A DNA stretch of 64,000 nt from Luteimicrobium album (GCF_030161555.1 NZ_BSUK01000001.1:1364001-1428000), one strand, 5' to 3'. Shown: positions 20,464-30,852, numbered from the stretch's first letter. The notes: generated by a model from the letters alone, not told the origin. Program-made: numbers and translations.

Positions 20464-20667
20464 TCAGGCCGCGCCGGGCGCCTCGTACCAGGCGGGGTCG
20501 AGCCTGCGGTTGTCGTCGCACCAGCGGCACAGGGCGTCGTCGCCGTCGCGGAGCGTCTCACCGCAGTCCCGACAGAACTCGCCCGCGGCCGCGGCGTCCG
20601 GGACCAGGGCCGGCGCGGCGACGGGTGTCGAAGCCCGTTCTCGTTCGTCAGCAGCCAGAGCGCTCAT
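20464..20667 (-). CDS. Small zinc-ribbon-like protein
   Basis: 67 residues from ATG 20667 with GAAGG a few bases upstream. The middle has FCRDCGETL and LCRWCDDNRR: two CxxC pairs about 16 residues apart, a plausible zinc knuckle. The N-terminal 30 residues are Ala/Pro-rich and probably disordered. It sits between the phosphate transporter and the CCA-adding enzyme on the same strand. Not a family I recognise. The two cysteine pairs and the ribosome site support it being real. Confidence 0.55.
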   Translation of the reverse strand: MSALAADERERASTPVAAPALVPDAAAAGEFCRDCGETLRDGDDALCRWCDDNRRLDPAWYEAPGAA

Positions 20668-20779
20668 CCCGGGACCCTTCCTTCCGTCGTCGTCTAGGTG
20701 CCCCACCACCGAGCATGCTCCCGGAGGCCGCCCACACGGCCGCGGCGCGCCCGCGGGCGGCAAGATCCAGCGGAACCTG

Positions 20780-22255
20780 TCAGGACCGCGCGGCCCACCA
20801 CGCAAGCAGCTCCTCGCGCGACGCATCCTCTCCGATCGAGCCGCGGTCCATGCGCAGCTCCATGAGGAACCGGTACGCCTGCCCCACGACCGGACCCGGG
20901 CCGATGCCGAGGATCTCCATGATCTGCTGGCCGTCGAGGTCGGGCCGGATGCGGGCCAGCTCCTCCTCGCCGCGCAGCCGCTCGATGCGGCGCTCGAGGT
21001 CGTCGTACGCCTCGGAGAGCCGGCGCGCCTTGCGGCGGTTGCGGGTCGTGCAGTCGGCGCGCGTGAGCCGGTGCAGGCGCTCGAGCAGGGGGCCGGCGTC
21101 GGTCACGTAGCGGCGCACCGCCGAGTCGGTCCACGCGCCGTCGCCGTACCCGTGGAAGCGCAGGTGCAGCTCGACGAGCCGCGAGACAGCCTTGATCGTC
21201 TCCTTGTCGTACCGCAGGGCCTTGAGTCGCTTGGCGGTCTGCTTCGCGCCCACGACCTCGTGGTGGTGGAAGCTGACCCCGCCGCCGGCCTCGAAGCGCC
21301 GCGTCGCCGGCTTCCCGACGTCGTGCAGGAGGGCCGCGAGGCGCAGGACGAGGTCGGGTGCGGGGACCGCGCCCTCGGGGCCGGTCTCCAGGTCGATCGC
21401 CTGCTCGAGGACGGTGAGCGTGTGCTCGTACACGTCCTTGTGGCGGTGGTGCTCGTCGATCTCGAGACGCAGCGCCGGCAGCTCCGGCAGGACGTGGTCG
21501 GCGAGCCCCGACGCGACCAGCACCTCGAGGCCCGCGCGGGGGTTCCCCGACAGGAGCAGCTTGTCGAGCTCGTCGCGCACGCGCTCCGCCGAGACGATCT
21601 CGATCCGGTCGGCCATCCCCTGCGCCGCCTGGAACGTCGCGTCCTCGACCGTGAACCCGAGCTGGGCCGCGAACCGAGCCGCCCGCATCATGCGCAGGGG
21701 GTCGTCGTCGAACGACCTCTCGGGCTCGATCGGAGTCCGCAGGATCCTGCCGGCGAGGTCGCCGAGGCCCCCGTGCGGGTCGACGAAGACCAGGTCGGGC
21801 ACCCGCACGGCCATCGCGTTCACGGTGAAGTCGCGGCGCGACAGGTCGCCCTCGAGCGAGTCCCCGAACGCGACGACGGGCTTGCGCGTCACGTGGTCGT
21901 AGGCGTCCGAGCGGTACGTCGTGACCTCGACGACGACGTCGCCCTCCGCCCGGCCCGCGCGGCCACCGAAGCGCTTGGCCCCGATGGTGCCGAACGCCTT
22001 GCCGATGTCCCAGTGCGCGTCGCCCCAGGCGGACAGCAGCGCGAGCGTCTGGTCGGGCGTCGCGGAGGTCGCGAAGTCGAGGTCGTTGCTGGCCCGGCCG
22101 AGGAAGGCGTCACGGACCGGTCCGCCGACCAGGGACAGCTCGTGGCCCGCCGCCCGGAACATGGCGCCGAGCTCGATCGCCGCGGGCGCGAGCTCCGTCA
22201 GGACAGCGAGCGCACGGCGCTGCAGCTCGAGCTCGTCGGGCGTGGGGTTCGGCAC
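20780..22255 (-). CDS. cca: CCA tRNA nucleotidyltransferase
   Basis: 491 residues from GTG 22255; a further in-frame start upstream would run into the divergent Nudix gene. It adds or repairs the 3' CCA end of tRNAs. The class II nucleotidyltransferase head has LVGGPVRDAFLG and NDLDFATSA with the two catalytic Asp; RRDFTVNAMAV and DDPLRMMRAARF follow. A C-terminal HD domain has LLHDVGKP. This combination is the actinobacterial form. Divergent from the Nudix gene, as pcnA is from mutT4 in mycobacteria. Confidence 0.95.
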   Translation of the reverse strand: MPNPTPDELELQRRALAVLTELAPAAIELGAMFRAAGHELSLVGGPVRDAFLGRASNDLDFATSATPDQTLALLSAWGDAHWDIGKAFGTIGAKRFGGRAGRAEGDVVVEVTTYRSDAYDHVTRKPVVAFGDSLEGDLSRRDFTVNAMAVRVPDLVFVDPHGGLGDLAGRILRTPIEPERSFDDDPLRMMRAARFAAQLGFTVEDATFQAAQGMADRIEIVSAERVRDELDKLLLSGNPRAGLEVLVASGLADHVLPELPALRLEIDEHHRHKDVYEHTLTVLEQAIDLETGPEGAVPAPDLVLRLAALLHDVGKPATRRFEAGGGVSFHHHEVVGAKQTAKRLKALRYDKETIKAVSRLVELHLRFHGYGDGAWTDSAVRRYVTDAGPLLERLHRLTRADCTTRNRRKARRLSEAYDDLERRIERLRGEEELARIRPDLDGQQIMEILGIGPGPVVGQAYRFLMELRMDRGSIGEDASREELLAWWAARS

Positions 22256-22349
22256 GAGGGTCAAGCCTACCGAGTGGGTGCCGCTGCACGACGGCCGCCC
22301 GGCCGCGTCGATGACCGACCCCAGCGAACAAGGTCGGTAAAGTTGATCC

Positions 22350-22958
22350 ATGCCCACGCCCGCACCACCCCCAGGACGTCAGGGCATCCCGACGCCGCCC
22401 GGTGGGCACGCGCTGTGGGTCGACCCGGACGAGCTCCGTCAGGTGCACGTGTCGCCGTCGGCGTCGCTGCCCGTCTCCGAGGAGATCTCGGCCGGGGGCC
22501 TCGTGGTCGACGACGACGACGTCCCTCGCGCCGCGGTGATCGCCCGGCGCAACCGCGGTGGACGGCTCGAGTGGTGCCTGCCGAAGGGTCACCTCGAGGG
22601 CGACGAGACGCCCGAGGAGGCGGCCGTCCGCGAGATCCGCGAAGAGACGGGTATCCAGGGCACGGTCGAGAGCCACGTCGGGACCATCGACTACTGGTTC
22701 ACGGGCGACGACCGGCGCGTCCACAAGGTGGTGCACCATTTCCTGCTGCGCGCGGTCGGCGGCATCCTGACGGTCGAGGACGACCCCGACCAGGAGGCGG
22801 AGGCAGCGGCGTGGATCCCGCTCGACGAGCTCGAGTCCCGTCTGGCGTACCCGAACGAGCGGCGCATCGCCCACGCGGCCCACGAGGCGCTGCGCGGACG
22901 GCCCACCTGGACGCACGTGAGCTCGAGCATCACGACGCACCGCGCGTCGGACGCATGA
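22350..22958 (+). CDS. Nudix hydrolase (MutT4-like)
   Basis: 202 residues from ATG 22350. The Nudix box is GHLEGDETPEEAAV then REIREETGI, with all catalytic Glu residues present. Upstream SAGGLVVDDDDVPRAAVIARR begins the fold. It cleaves a nucleoside diphosphate linked to another group; the true substrate is unknown. It is the first gene of the Nudix-DUF6049-MurJ-pseudokinase run and overlaps the next gene by ATGA. The same order occurs at mycobacterial mutT4-Rv3909-Rv3910. Confidence 0.9.
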   Translation: MPTPAPPPGRQGIPTPPGGHALWVDPDELRQVHVSPSASLPVSEEISAGGLVVDDDDVPRAAVIARRNRGGRLEWCLPKGHLEGDETPEEAAVREIREETGIQGTVESHVGTIDYWFTGDDRRVHKVVHHFLLRAVGGILTVEDDPDQEAEAAAWIPLDELESRLAYPNERRIAHAAHEALRGRPTWTHVSSSITTHRASDA

Positions 22959-25342
22959 GGCGTCGGCACGCCGAGCCCGGGCGGGCCACCCGGGCGTCGG
23001 CGAGGGCGGTCCTCGTCGGCGTGCTCGCCACGCTGCTCGCCGGGGCCTTTCTCGCGACGGCCGCGACGGCGGCACCCGCGCACGTCCCGACGACGACGGC
23101 AGCCGCCGCCAAGAAGGCGGTGACCGCGACCCTGGTGCGCATCAGCCCGCAGGTCACGCGCCCCGGCGAGGACGTCGCCGTCACGGTCGAGGTCCACAAC
23201 GGCACCACGAAGACCGTCGCGGAGCCCCGCGTCTCGCTGTCCCTCAGCCGGGTCCGCCCGTCCACACGGGCCGACGTCGACGCGTGGGTCAAGGCGGCAC
23301 CGACCGAGGATGTCGGCGCCGTCCTGGCGGGCCAGGACGCGCCGGACGCGCTCGCACCCGGGGCCACCTGGCGCGCGACGGTCACCGCGAAGGCCGACAC
23401 GATCGGCCTGACGGCCGTCTGGGGCCCACGCCCCCTCGCCGTGACGGTCACCGACGGCGAGGGCTCGTCGCCGACGACGGCGCCCCGGCTCGCGGTCCTG
23501 CGCTCCTTCCTCCTCTGGTACCCCGTGGGCGCCGAGGGGGCGGCCGCGTCGTCGGAGACCGTCACGCCCGTGAACCTGTCGATCGCCGTCCCGCTCACCG
23601 GCCCGGCCGTCGAGCCCACCGACCCCGACGCTCAGACGACCGGCGACGACGCGGGGTCGGACAGCACCAGCTCCGACGGCACGGCTGCTGCGACGTCGTC
23701 TGCCGCCGCGGCCGCGCTCGACGCCGCGACGTCGGGCCGCCTGGCGCACGTCGTCGACGCGACCGCCGCGGCCGACGGCGTGACCTGGGTCGCGGACCCC
23801 GCGCTCGTCGCGTCGGCCTCCCGCTCGAGCGGGTCGGCCGCGTGGGCCCGCGAGGTCTGCGCCGCCGCCAAGGCCCGCGACACCTACCTCCTGCCCGCGT
23901 TCGACGCCGACGTCGCCGCCCTCGCGCACGCCGGCCACGACGTCCCGCGCGGGTCGGCGTCCGCGACCACCGCGCGCTGCGGCACGTCCGAGACCGGAAC
24001 GGACCTCCGGCACGCCTGGAACGACGGTCTCGCGTGGCCGGCCACCGGGACGCCGGACAAGGCCACGTACGCCGCGTCCGTGCGCTCCGGGCGCTCCCTC
24101 GTCGTCGCGCGGGGCAGCGAGGACGGGCCGCTCTCCCCGGTCACCCCGACGGCGACCACGCCCGACGCCGTCACGACCGTCGACACCCCGGCCGGGGACG
24201 CCACGGCGCTGGTCGCGGACGACCAGCTCAGCGACCTCCTCGCCCGGACCCACGACACCGCCGAGGCGATCCAGCTCGTGCTCGCGCAGACCGCGGTGAT
24301 CGCGCGCCAGGCCGACTCCGACCCGACGGAGGCCGCCCAGCTCCTCGCGACGCTCCCCCGCAGCTGGGACCCGGACCCCACGACCGCGGGCACCGAGCTC
24401 GCCGCCCTCGACGACGCGCCGTGGATCGCACTTCAGCCCCTCAGCACCCTCGCCAAGGCCCAGCCGGACGACGTGGTGCGCCGGGCGCCCGCCGCGTCGT
24501 CGGCGTCGGACAAGGAGCTCGACCCGGAGTCCGTGGACGCGCTGCTGAGCGCACGCTCGTCCGTGGGACGGTTCGCGACGGTCGTGGAGGACCCCCAGGC
24601 CGTGACCGCCCCGATCGAGTCGGACACGCTCGCGCCGCTCGCGGTCGCCTACCGGGCCGACGCCGAGGCCCGCGCCCACGCCGTCCGCTCCGGCCTCGAC
24701 GCCGCCCGCGCGGTGACGGCGAGCGTGTCCGTCGTCGGGGGCAGCACGCTCAACATCATCAGCGCGCAGGGCGACCTCCCGGTCACGGTCCGGAACAGCC
24801 TCGACCAGCCCGCGCGCGTGCGCGTCGAGCTCCATTCGACCGACCCCAAGCTCAAGGTGCTCAAGACGCCCGAGGTGACCGTCGCGGCGCACGACAGCCA
24901 GACCGTCGGGGTGCCCGTGCGCGCCATCGGGAACGGCAACGTGTCCGCCTACGTCGAGCTCCTCACGCCGTCCGGCAGCACCATCACGACGGCGCCCGCG
25001 TTCGACGTCCGGGTGCGCGCGTCCTGGGAGACGGTCGCCACGACCGTCATCGTGGTGCTGCTCGGGCTCGGGCTGGTCGCAGGGATCTGGCGTACGGTGC
25101 GTCGTGGACGGTCGAGCGCCCGTGTGACCCGCGCCCAGGCCCCCGAGGCCGAGGTCGCGGGCACGCCGGAGGCCACGGGTCAGGTCCCCGTGGCGCCGCC
25201 GGCACCCGGTAACGTCCCTCCCGGCCCGCCCCCGCACGGGCTCGGCACCCCGCCCCCAGCGCCCCACGATCCCGCACGCCACGACACGGAGGACCAGCCA
25301 TCGGACCCCGCCACGCCCGCAGGCCGCAGCGGTCCCGCCTGA
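22955..25342 (+). CDS. DUF6049 family secreted/membrane-anchored protein
   Basis: 795 residues. A signal peptide (basic RRRHAEPGRATR, hydrophobic AVLVGVLATLLAGAFLA, then ATAAP) leads to a large extracellular part with beta-sandwich-like stretches (TLVRISPQVTRPGEDVAVTV near the N-terminus; LPVTVRNSLDQPARVRVEL near the C-terminus). A single membrane helix (TTVIVVLLGLGLVAGIW) is followed by a Pro-rich cytoplasmic tail. Homologous by position to mycobacterial Rv3909, between Nudix and MurJ. The role is unknown; the linkage to the lipid II flippase suggests cell-envelope work. ATG overlaps the Nudix stop. Confidence 0.85.
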   Translation: MRRRHAEPGRATRASARAVLVGVLATLLAGAFLATAATAAPAHVPTTTAAAAKKAVTATLVRISPQVTRPGEDVAVTVEVHNGTTKTVAEPRVSLSLSRVRPSTRADVDAWVKAAPTEDVGAVLAGQDAPDALAPGATWRATVTAKADTIGLTAVWGPRPLAVTVTDGEGSSPTTAPRLAVLRSFLLWYPVGAEGAAASSETVTPVNLSIAVPLTGPAVEPTDPDAQTTGDDAGSDSTSSDGTAAATSSAAAAALDAATSGRLAHVVDATAAADGVTWVADPALVASASRSSGSAAWAREVCAAAKARDTYLLPAFDADVAALAHAGHDVPRGSASATTARCGTSETGTDLRHAWNDGLAWPATGTPDKATYAASVRSGRSLVVARGSEDGPLSPVTPTATTPDAVTTVDTPAGDATALVADDQLSDLLARTHDTAEAIQLVLAQTAVIARQADSDPTEAAQLLATLPRSWDPDPTTAGTELAALDDAPWIALQPLSTLAKAQPDDVVRRAPAASSASDKELDPESVDALLSARSSVGRFATVVEDPQAVTAPIESDTLAPLAVAYRADAEARAHAVRSGLDAARAVTASVSVVGGSTLNIISAQGDLPVTVRNSLDQPARVRVELHSTDPKLKVLKTPEVTVAAHDSQTVGVPVRAIGNGNVSAYVELLTPSGSTITTAPAFDVRVRASWETVATTVIVVLLGLGLVAGIWRTVRRGRSSARVTRAQAPEAEVAGTPEATGQVPVAPPAPGNVPPGPPPHGLGTPPPAPHDPARHDTEDQPSDPATPAGRSGPA

Positions 25343-25452
25343 GCGGGTCCGCGCCGGCGCGCGCGCCGAAGCCGTGGGACCGCCAGGCCCGGGCCGCACG
25401 GCCGGGACCGTCCGCGGCCGCGCAGGACGCGCGGTGGGACGACACGTCCGAC

Positions 25453-27285
25453 GTGCTGGGCAACGACGTCGACGTCGCGGGTCGCGCGGCGCTCGGCGAC
25501 ATCGACGTGCCCGCGCTCGAGGAGGCGTACCTCGCGACCACGACGATCCCGATCCCGGTCGTCGAGCCCGGCGCACCCGGGAGCCCCGCGGTCGAGGGGC
25601 TCGCCGGAGACCACGACACCACCGAGCCCGAGGCGACCACCGGCGCGCAGGCGTCGCTCGGGCGCAGCACCGCGGTCATGGCGGCGGGCACCGCGGTGTC
25701 TCGCGTGCTCGGGCTCGTGCGCAACATCGTGCTCGTCGCGGCCGTCGGGGTGACGGGAGACGTCGCGAACGCCTTCGACGTGGCGAACAAGCTCCCGAAC
25801 ATCCTGTTCGCGATCCTCGCGGGCGGCGTCCTCAACGCGGTGCTCGTGCCCCAGATCGTCCGCGCCTACCGGGCCCACAACGCCCAGGAGCGCCTCGACA
25901 AGCTCCTCACCCTGGCCGGCCTCGCGCTGGTCGTCGTCACGGCCCTCCTCACGCTCGGGGCGAGCGTCGTCGTCGGCTTCTACACCAAGGGCTGGTCGCC
26001 CGCCCTCCTGCACCTGGCTGTCGCGTTCGCCTTCTGGTGCATCCCCCAGCTCTTCTTCTACGGCGTCTACACGCTGCTCGGCCAGGTCCTCAACGCGCGC
26101 GGGCAGTTCGGGCCGTTCATGTGGGCGCCCGTCCTCAACAACATCGTGGCGATCGCGGGAACAGTCGTCTACATCTGGATCTACGGTCGGTACACGACGA
26201 ACGGCCCGACGGCGGACGTCACGACCTGGGACAGCGCCCAGATCGCCCTCCTCGCCGGCACGGCGACGGCGGGAATCGCGGCACAGGCCCTCATCCTGCT
26301 CGTCCCTCTCTACCGTCGCGGGTTCCGCTGGCGCCCACGCCTCGGGCTGCACGGCATCGGGCTCCGCTCCGCGGGGAACGTCGCGGGCTGGACGTTCATG
26401 GCCGTCCTGCTCGAGCAGGTCGGGATCGCATTCATCACCCGGTTCGCATCGGCGGCCTCGTCGGCGAACGACGCGTCGCACGCATACGTCGCGGGCAACG
26501 CGGTCTACTCGCAGGCCCTGATGATCTACCTGCTCCCGCACTCTCTCGTCACGGTGTCCATCGCGACCGCCCTGTTCACCGGGATCGCCGCAGCAGCCTC
26601 CCGGGCCGACCTCGACGCGGTCCGCCGCCTGCTCTCCCACGGCTTGCGGACCGTCGGTGTGTTCACGTTCTTCGCGACCGCGGTCGTGGCGCTGCTCGCC
26701 GGACCGCTGACGAAGGTCCTGGTTCCGTCCGCGACCGGGTTGGACGGCACCGCGATCGCCGAGGTGCTCGCCGCCATGGCCTTCGGGCTCGTGGGGCTCG
26801 GCGGCATGGTCCTCATGAAGTGGGTCTACTTCGCGTTCGAGGACGGGCGCACGGTCTTCTGGATCCAGGTCCCCGCGACAGGACTGCTCGTCCTCCTGTC
26901 CTGGATCGGCACCCTCGTCCTGCCACCCCACCTGTGGGTGGTCGGCATCGGCATCGCTATGGCGGTCTCCAACACCGCGACCGTCCTCCTACGCACGGCC
27001 GGGGTCTCCCGCCTTCTGCACGGGCTCGACGGCCAGAGGATCATCGGGCAGCACGTCAGGGTCGCCCTCGCGACGATCGTCTCGGCGATCGCCGGCGCCT
27101 TCGTCCTCGCGATCCTCCCCGGCGACTTCATGCGGTCGTGGTTCGCGGCGCTCGGGACACTCGTCCTGGTGGGCACGATCATGTCCGGGGTCTACGTCGG
27201 CGGTCTCCGGGTGCTTCGCGTCACCGAGCTGGCCGACCTCCTGGCACCTTTCGTGAACAAGCTGCGCAGGCTCGCGCGCCGTTGA
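25453..27285 (+). CDS. murJ: Murein lipid II flippase MurJ
   Basis: 610 residues from the GTG at 25453. Fourteen or so membrane helices of the MVF fold: STAVMAAGTAVSRVLGLVRN, AFDVANKLPNILFAILAGG and SQALMIYLLPHSLVTVSIAT are typical. It flips lipid II across the membrane for wall synthesis. The acidic N-terminal tail (about 70 residues) is cytoplasmic. The frame is open upstream, through RLSGSAPARAPKPWDRQ, as far as a GGAGGA motif at about 25288 followed by ATCGGACCC, so the true start may lie near 25300, with a read error or rare start codon. The gene overlaps or abuts DUF6049 and is followed by the pseudokinase gene. Confidence 0.92.
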   Translation: MLGNDVDVAGRAALGDIDVPALEEAYLATTTIPIPVVEPGAPGSPAVEGLAGDHDTTEPEATTGAQASLGRSTAVMAAGTAVSRVLGLVRNIVLVAAVGVTGDVANAFDVANKLPNILFAILAGGVLNAVLVPQIVRAYRAHNAQERLDKLLTLAGLALVVVTALLTLGASVVVGFYTKGWSPALLHLAVAFAFWCIPQLFFYGVYTLLGQVLNARGQFGPFMWAPVLNNIVAIAGTVVYIWIYGRYTTNGPTADVTTWDSAQIALLAGTATAGIAAQALILLVPLYRRGFRWRPRLGLHGIGLRSAGNVAGWTFMAVLLEQVGIAFITRFASAASSANDASHAYVAGNAVYSQALMIYLLPHSLVTVSIATALFTGIAAAASRADLDAVRRLLSHGLRTVGVFTFFATAVVALLAGPLTKVLVPSATGLDGTAIAEVLAAMAFGLVGLGGMVLMKWVYFAFEDGRTVFWIQVPATGLLVLLSWIGTLVLPPHLWVVGIGIAMAVSNTATVLLRTAGVSRLLHGLDGQRIIGQHVRVALATIVSAIAGAFVLAILPGDFMRSWFAALGTLVLVGTIMSGVYVGGLRVLRVTELADLLAPFVNKLRRLARR

Positions 27286-27360
27286 CCGTGCCTCCGGGTC
27301 GTGACCGGTGCCGATGCGTACCATGAAGCCGAACTCCGCCCACGACCCCAGCGAGGACAC

Positions 27361-29257
27361 GTGACCGACATCGGCACCACGCTCGTCGCGCGCTACGCGC
27401 TCACCGCGCCGCTGCCGCACGACCTGACGAACGTGGCCGTGTGGGCCGCCGAAGACCAGGTCCTCGGCCGTCAGGTCCGCGTGGTGCTCCCGTCCGGTCC
27501 GCACGTCGCCGCCACCCTCGACGCGGCCCGTCGAGCGGCCCTCGTGAGCGACCCCCGCCTGCTGCGCGTCCTGGACGTCGGCGTCGACCGCGTCGCCGAC
27601 ACGCTCGGTGGACCCGGCACCGAGGTGCCCTACGTCGTCACCGAGACGATCCCGGGCAGGACGCTCGGCGAGCTCGTCGCGGCCGCGCCCTTCAGCGCCG
27701 GTGTCGCGCGCACGATCGTCGGCGAGGCCGCGGCGGCGCTCGAGTCCGCGCGGCGCCGCGGCCTGCACCACTGGGCCCTGCGACCCGAGGCCGTCCGCGT
27801 CGTCGGCGACCGCGTGCTCGTGACCGGCCTGGGCGTCGACGGGCCCGTCAGCGGGCTCGAGGACCCCGACGGCGACGTCGGGTCGCGACGCGATGCGGAC
27901 GCGCTCGTCGGCCTGCTGTACCACCTGCAGTCCGGCCGGTGGCCGGGGCACGAGCTCGAGGGCGACTGGCTCCTGGGCGACGCCCCTCGGCCGGCGCCGG
28001 CACCCCGCTCGCGGGACGGCGCGCCCGTCGGCCTCGACCAGCTCGCCCCGCAGGCTCCCGGGGACCTCGTGACCCTGTGTGCCGCGACGTTCACGACGGG
28101 CACCGGTCCGCGCACCCCCGCCGAGGTCGTCGCGGCGCTCGAACCCTGGGCGGCCCTGCCCGGCGAGGCACCGGCGGCGCCCGCTCCGGCCACGTCCACC
28201 CGGACCGCCGCGCCCACCGTGGCCGCGACCGGCGCACCGGCGCGAGAGTCCGTCCTTCATCCCGGTGCCACGAGCGCCGCGACAGGCGGCGGCGCGGCCG
28301 GCGCCCTCGCAGGCGCAGGCGTCGCCGCAGCTGGCGCGGCCCCCGTCGTGCGGGACCCTTCCGGTGTCGCCGGCCCGACGCTCGCGGGGCCTGGGGCGAC
28401 CGCCTCCGCGCCCGCCCCGGCGGGCCCGCCGCGGCAGGCCGCCTGGGCTGCGCCGTCCGGCACCGTGCCCCCGAACCAGGAGCCCGGCGGTGCCGGGTGG
28501 GGCGGACCGAGCGGACCCGGAGGCCGCGTGCCCGGAGGCGGGCCGTCGCCGTTCCAGCCCGAACCGCCCCGGTTCTCCCGCGATCGTCTCCCCGGTCTGC
28601 GGACGAGGTCGAGCGGCACCGCTTCGACCCCACCCGCGTCGTCCTCGCGCTCTTCACCGCGGGCGTGGTCGTCGCGACCGTGTTCGCGGTGATCGGCCTG
28701 ACCCACAACTTCAAGCCGGCGCTCGTCTACAACGAGAAGGCGACACCGGCAGCCGCCGCCGGGCCTCAGCCCACCACGACACCCGGCTCGACCGAGCAGG
28801 CGACCGCTCCCCGCAGGAGGACGTCCGCCCCGTCATCGCGAAGGGGCAGCAGGTCGACCCGCCGCCCCAGGGCGACCAGAACGAGCACCCCGAGGCCGCA
28901 GACCGGGCCTACGACGGCGACCTCAAGACCTACTGGTACACGCGCACCTACAACACGCAGCAGTTCTCCGGCCTGAAGTCCGGCGTGGGCTACGAGATCA
29001 CGCTCGAGCAGTCCGCACCCGTGAGCAGGATCGTCCTCGACACCAACAACACCGGCGGGCACGTCGAGGTCCGGGCCACCGACGCCGAGCACCCCACGGA
29101 CGGCACCGTGCTTGCCGAGGCGAGCTTCTCCGCCGAGACGACGCTGAAGTTCGACGAACCCGTCAAGGCCAAGCGCTTCGTCCTGTGGATCACCGAGCTG
29201 CCCACGACCGAGGACGGCAAGAACCGCGTGGAGCTCAACGAGATCCAGATCTCCTGA
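27361..29257 (+). CDS. Membrane pseudokinase with C-terminal discoidin-like domain; two apparent 1-base breaks
   Basis: About 632 residues after repair, from GTG 27361. Residues 1-270 follow a protein-kinase fold (TTLVARYALTAPLPHDL, AALVSDPRLLRVLDVGVD, VTETIPGRTLGELV), but the catalytic loop reads HHWALRPEAV instead of HRDxKxxN and the DFG position is GLGVD, so phosphotransfer is unlikely. A long Ala/Pro/Gly linker precedes one membrane helix (VVLALFTAGVVVATVFAVIG) and an outside domain with YDGDLKTYWYTRTYNT and SRIVLDTNNTGG, like F5/8C or NPCBM sugar-binding folds. Lost C in 28590-28593 and 28809-28812. In mycobacteria this unit is fused to MurJ (MviN) and binds FhaA; here it is separate and adjacent. 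Confidence 0.85.
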
Positions 29258-29387
29258 CACCTCAGTCGCCTCCCTCCGCCGACGACGGCGGGAGACCACC
29301 CGAGCGGGGCGTGCGCCGTCGTCCGTGAAGACGGAACAATGGGAGGCAGGCCGTGGTTGAAGGCGGCGACACACCCGAGGAGCAGCA

Positions 29388-30403
29388 GTGACCGAGAGCA
29401 CGCCCACGACGCCCGCCGTCGTCCCCGACACCACCCCCGCGAGATCGTGATCGTCGGCTCCGGGCCGGCCGGCTACACGGCGGCCGTGTACGCGGCGCGC
29501 GCGGGCTTCAACCCGCTGGTCCTCGCGGGCTCGGTGACCGCCGGCGGCGCCCTCATGAACACCACCGACGTGGAGAACTTCCCCGGGTTCCCCGACGGTG
29601 TCCTCGGCCCCGAGCTCATGGAGTCCATGCAGAAGCAGGCCGAGCGGTTCGGCGCGCAGATCGAGTGGGACGACGCGACCGAGGTCGAGCTCGACGGTGA
29701 CGTCAAGGTCATCCGCACCGCCAACGGCGAGACGTACACGGCCAAGGCCGTCATCCTCGCGACCGGGTCCGCCTACCGCGAGCTCGGCCTCGAGGGCGAG
29801 AAGCGGCTCTCGGGCCGCGGCGTGTCCTGGTGCGCGACCTGCGACGGGTTCTTCTTCCGCGACCAGGTGATCGCCGTCGTCGGCGGCGGGGACTCCGCCG
29901 TCGAGGAGGCCACGTTCCTCACGCGGTTCGCGTCGAAGGTCGTCATGGTGCACCGCCGCGACCAGCTCCGCGCGTCGAAGATCATGGCCGACCGCGCGGC
30001 CGCGGACCCGAAGATCGAGTTCGCGTGGAACAGCGAGGTCATCGGGGTCCACGGCGACGCGAAGGTCGACCGGCTCACGCTGCGCGACACCGTCACGGGC
30101 GACGAGCGTGAGCTCGACGTGACCGGCCTGTTCGTCGCGATCGGGCACGAGCCCCGGACGGACCTCGTCAAGGGCCAGGTCGACCTGGACGAGAACGGCT
30201 ACATCCTGGTCCAGGGCCGGACGACCCTGACCAACCTGCCCGGCGTCTTCGCGTGCGGCGACGCCGTCGACCACCGCTACCGCCAGGCCATCACGGCCGC
30301 CGGGTCCGGCTGCTCGGCCGCCCTCGACGCGCAGGCCTACCTCGACGAGGTCACCGGCGTGTCCTCGCTGCCCGAGCAGGCCGTCGAGGCCGTCGTCGCC
30401 TGA
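29388..30403 (+). CDS. trxB: Thioredoxin-disulfide reductase; one apparent 1-base break
   Basis: About 338 residues after repair, GTG 29388 with GAGGAGCAG upstream. A C is missing in 29434-29438; then [21 protein letters not shown] gives the FAD site. The redox pair is in WCATCDG (about residues 146-152), and [14 protein letters not shown] with HRRDQLRAS forms the NADPH site. [23 protein letters not shown] closes the FAD domain in two blocks. It reduces thioredoxin with NADPH. The next gene, 68 bases on, is trxA. Confidence 0.96.
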
Positions 30404-30471
30404 GCGACTCCCCACCGTCCCACAGCCCGACGCCGGCCCACGGCCGGCCCGTCCTCTCACCGGAGGTTCTC

Positions 30472-30813
30472 ATGGGTGACTACACCGCCCCCGTCACCGA
30501 CGACTCGTTCAAGGCCGACGTCCTCGAGTCCGACGTGCCCGTCCTCGTCGACTTCTGGGCCGAGTGGTGCGGGCCGTGCCGCCAGGTCGCGCCGATCCTC
30601 GAGGAGCTCGCCGAGCAGTACGAGGGCAAGGTCAAGGTCGTGAAGCTCGACACCGACGCGAACCCGCAGGTGACCGCGGCGTACGGCGTCGTGTCGATCC
30701 CGACGCTCAACTTCTACCGCGGCGGCGAGCTCGTGCGCTCGCTCGTCGGCGGCCGCCCCAAGCGCGCGCTCGCCGAGGAGATCGACGCAGTCCTCGAGGG
30801 CGCCGAGGCCTGA
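30472..30813 (+). CDS. trxA: Thioredoxin
   Basis: 113 residues. The active site [11 protein letters not shown] has Cys at 33 and 36; [11 protein letters not shown] has the cis-Pro. CGGAGG upstream supports the ATG at 30472. It is the substrate of the adjacent reductase and keeps cytoplasmic proteins reduced. Followed by a strong hairpin terminator. Confidence 0.97.
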   Translation: MGDYTAPVTDDSFKADVLESDVPVLVDFWAEWCGPCRQVAPILEELAEQYEGKVKVVKLDTDANPQVTAAYGVVSIPTLNFYRGGELVRSLVGGRPKRALAEEIDAVLEGAEA

Positions 30814-30852
30814 CGCGCGAGGCCCCGGATCGTTCCGGGACCTCCCGACACC

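Noticed and set aside
20387..22954. N-terminal extension of the DUF6049 protein antisense to cca and through the Nudix gene
   Set aside because: The signal peptide begins right at ATG 22955, and the upstream part is antisense to cca.
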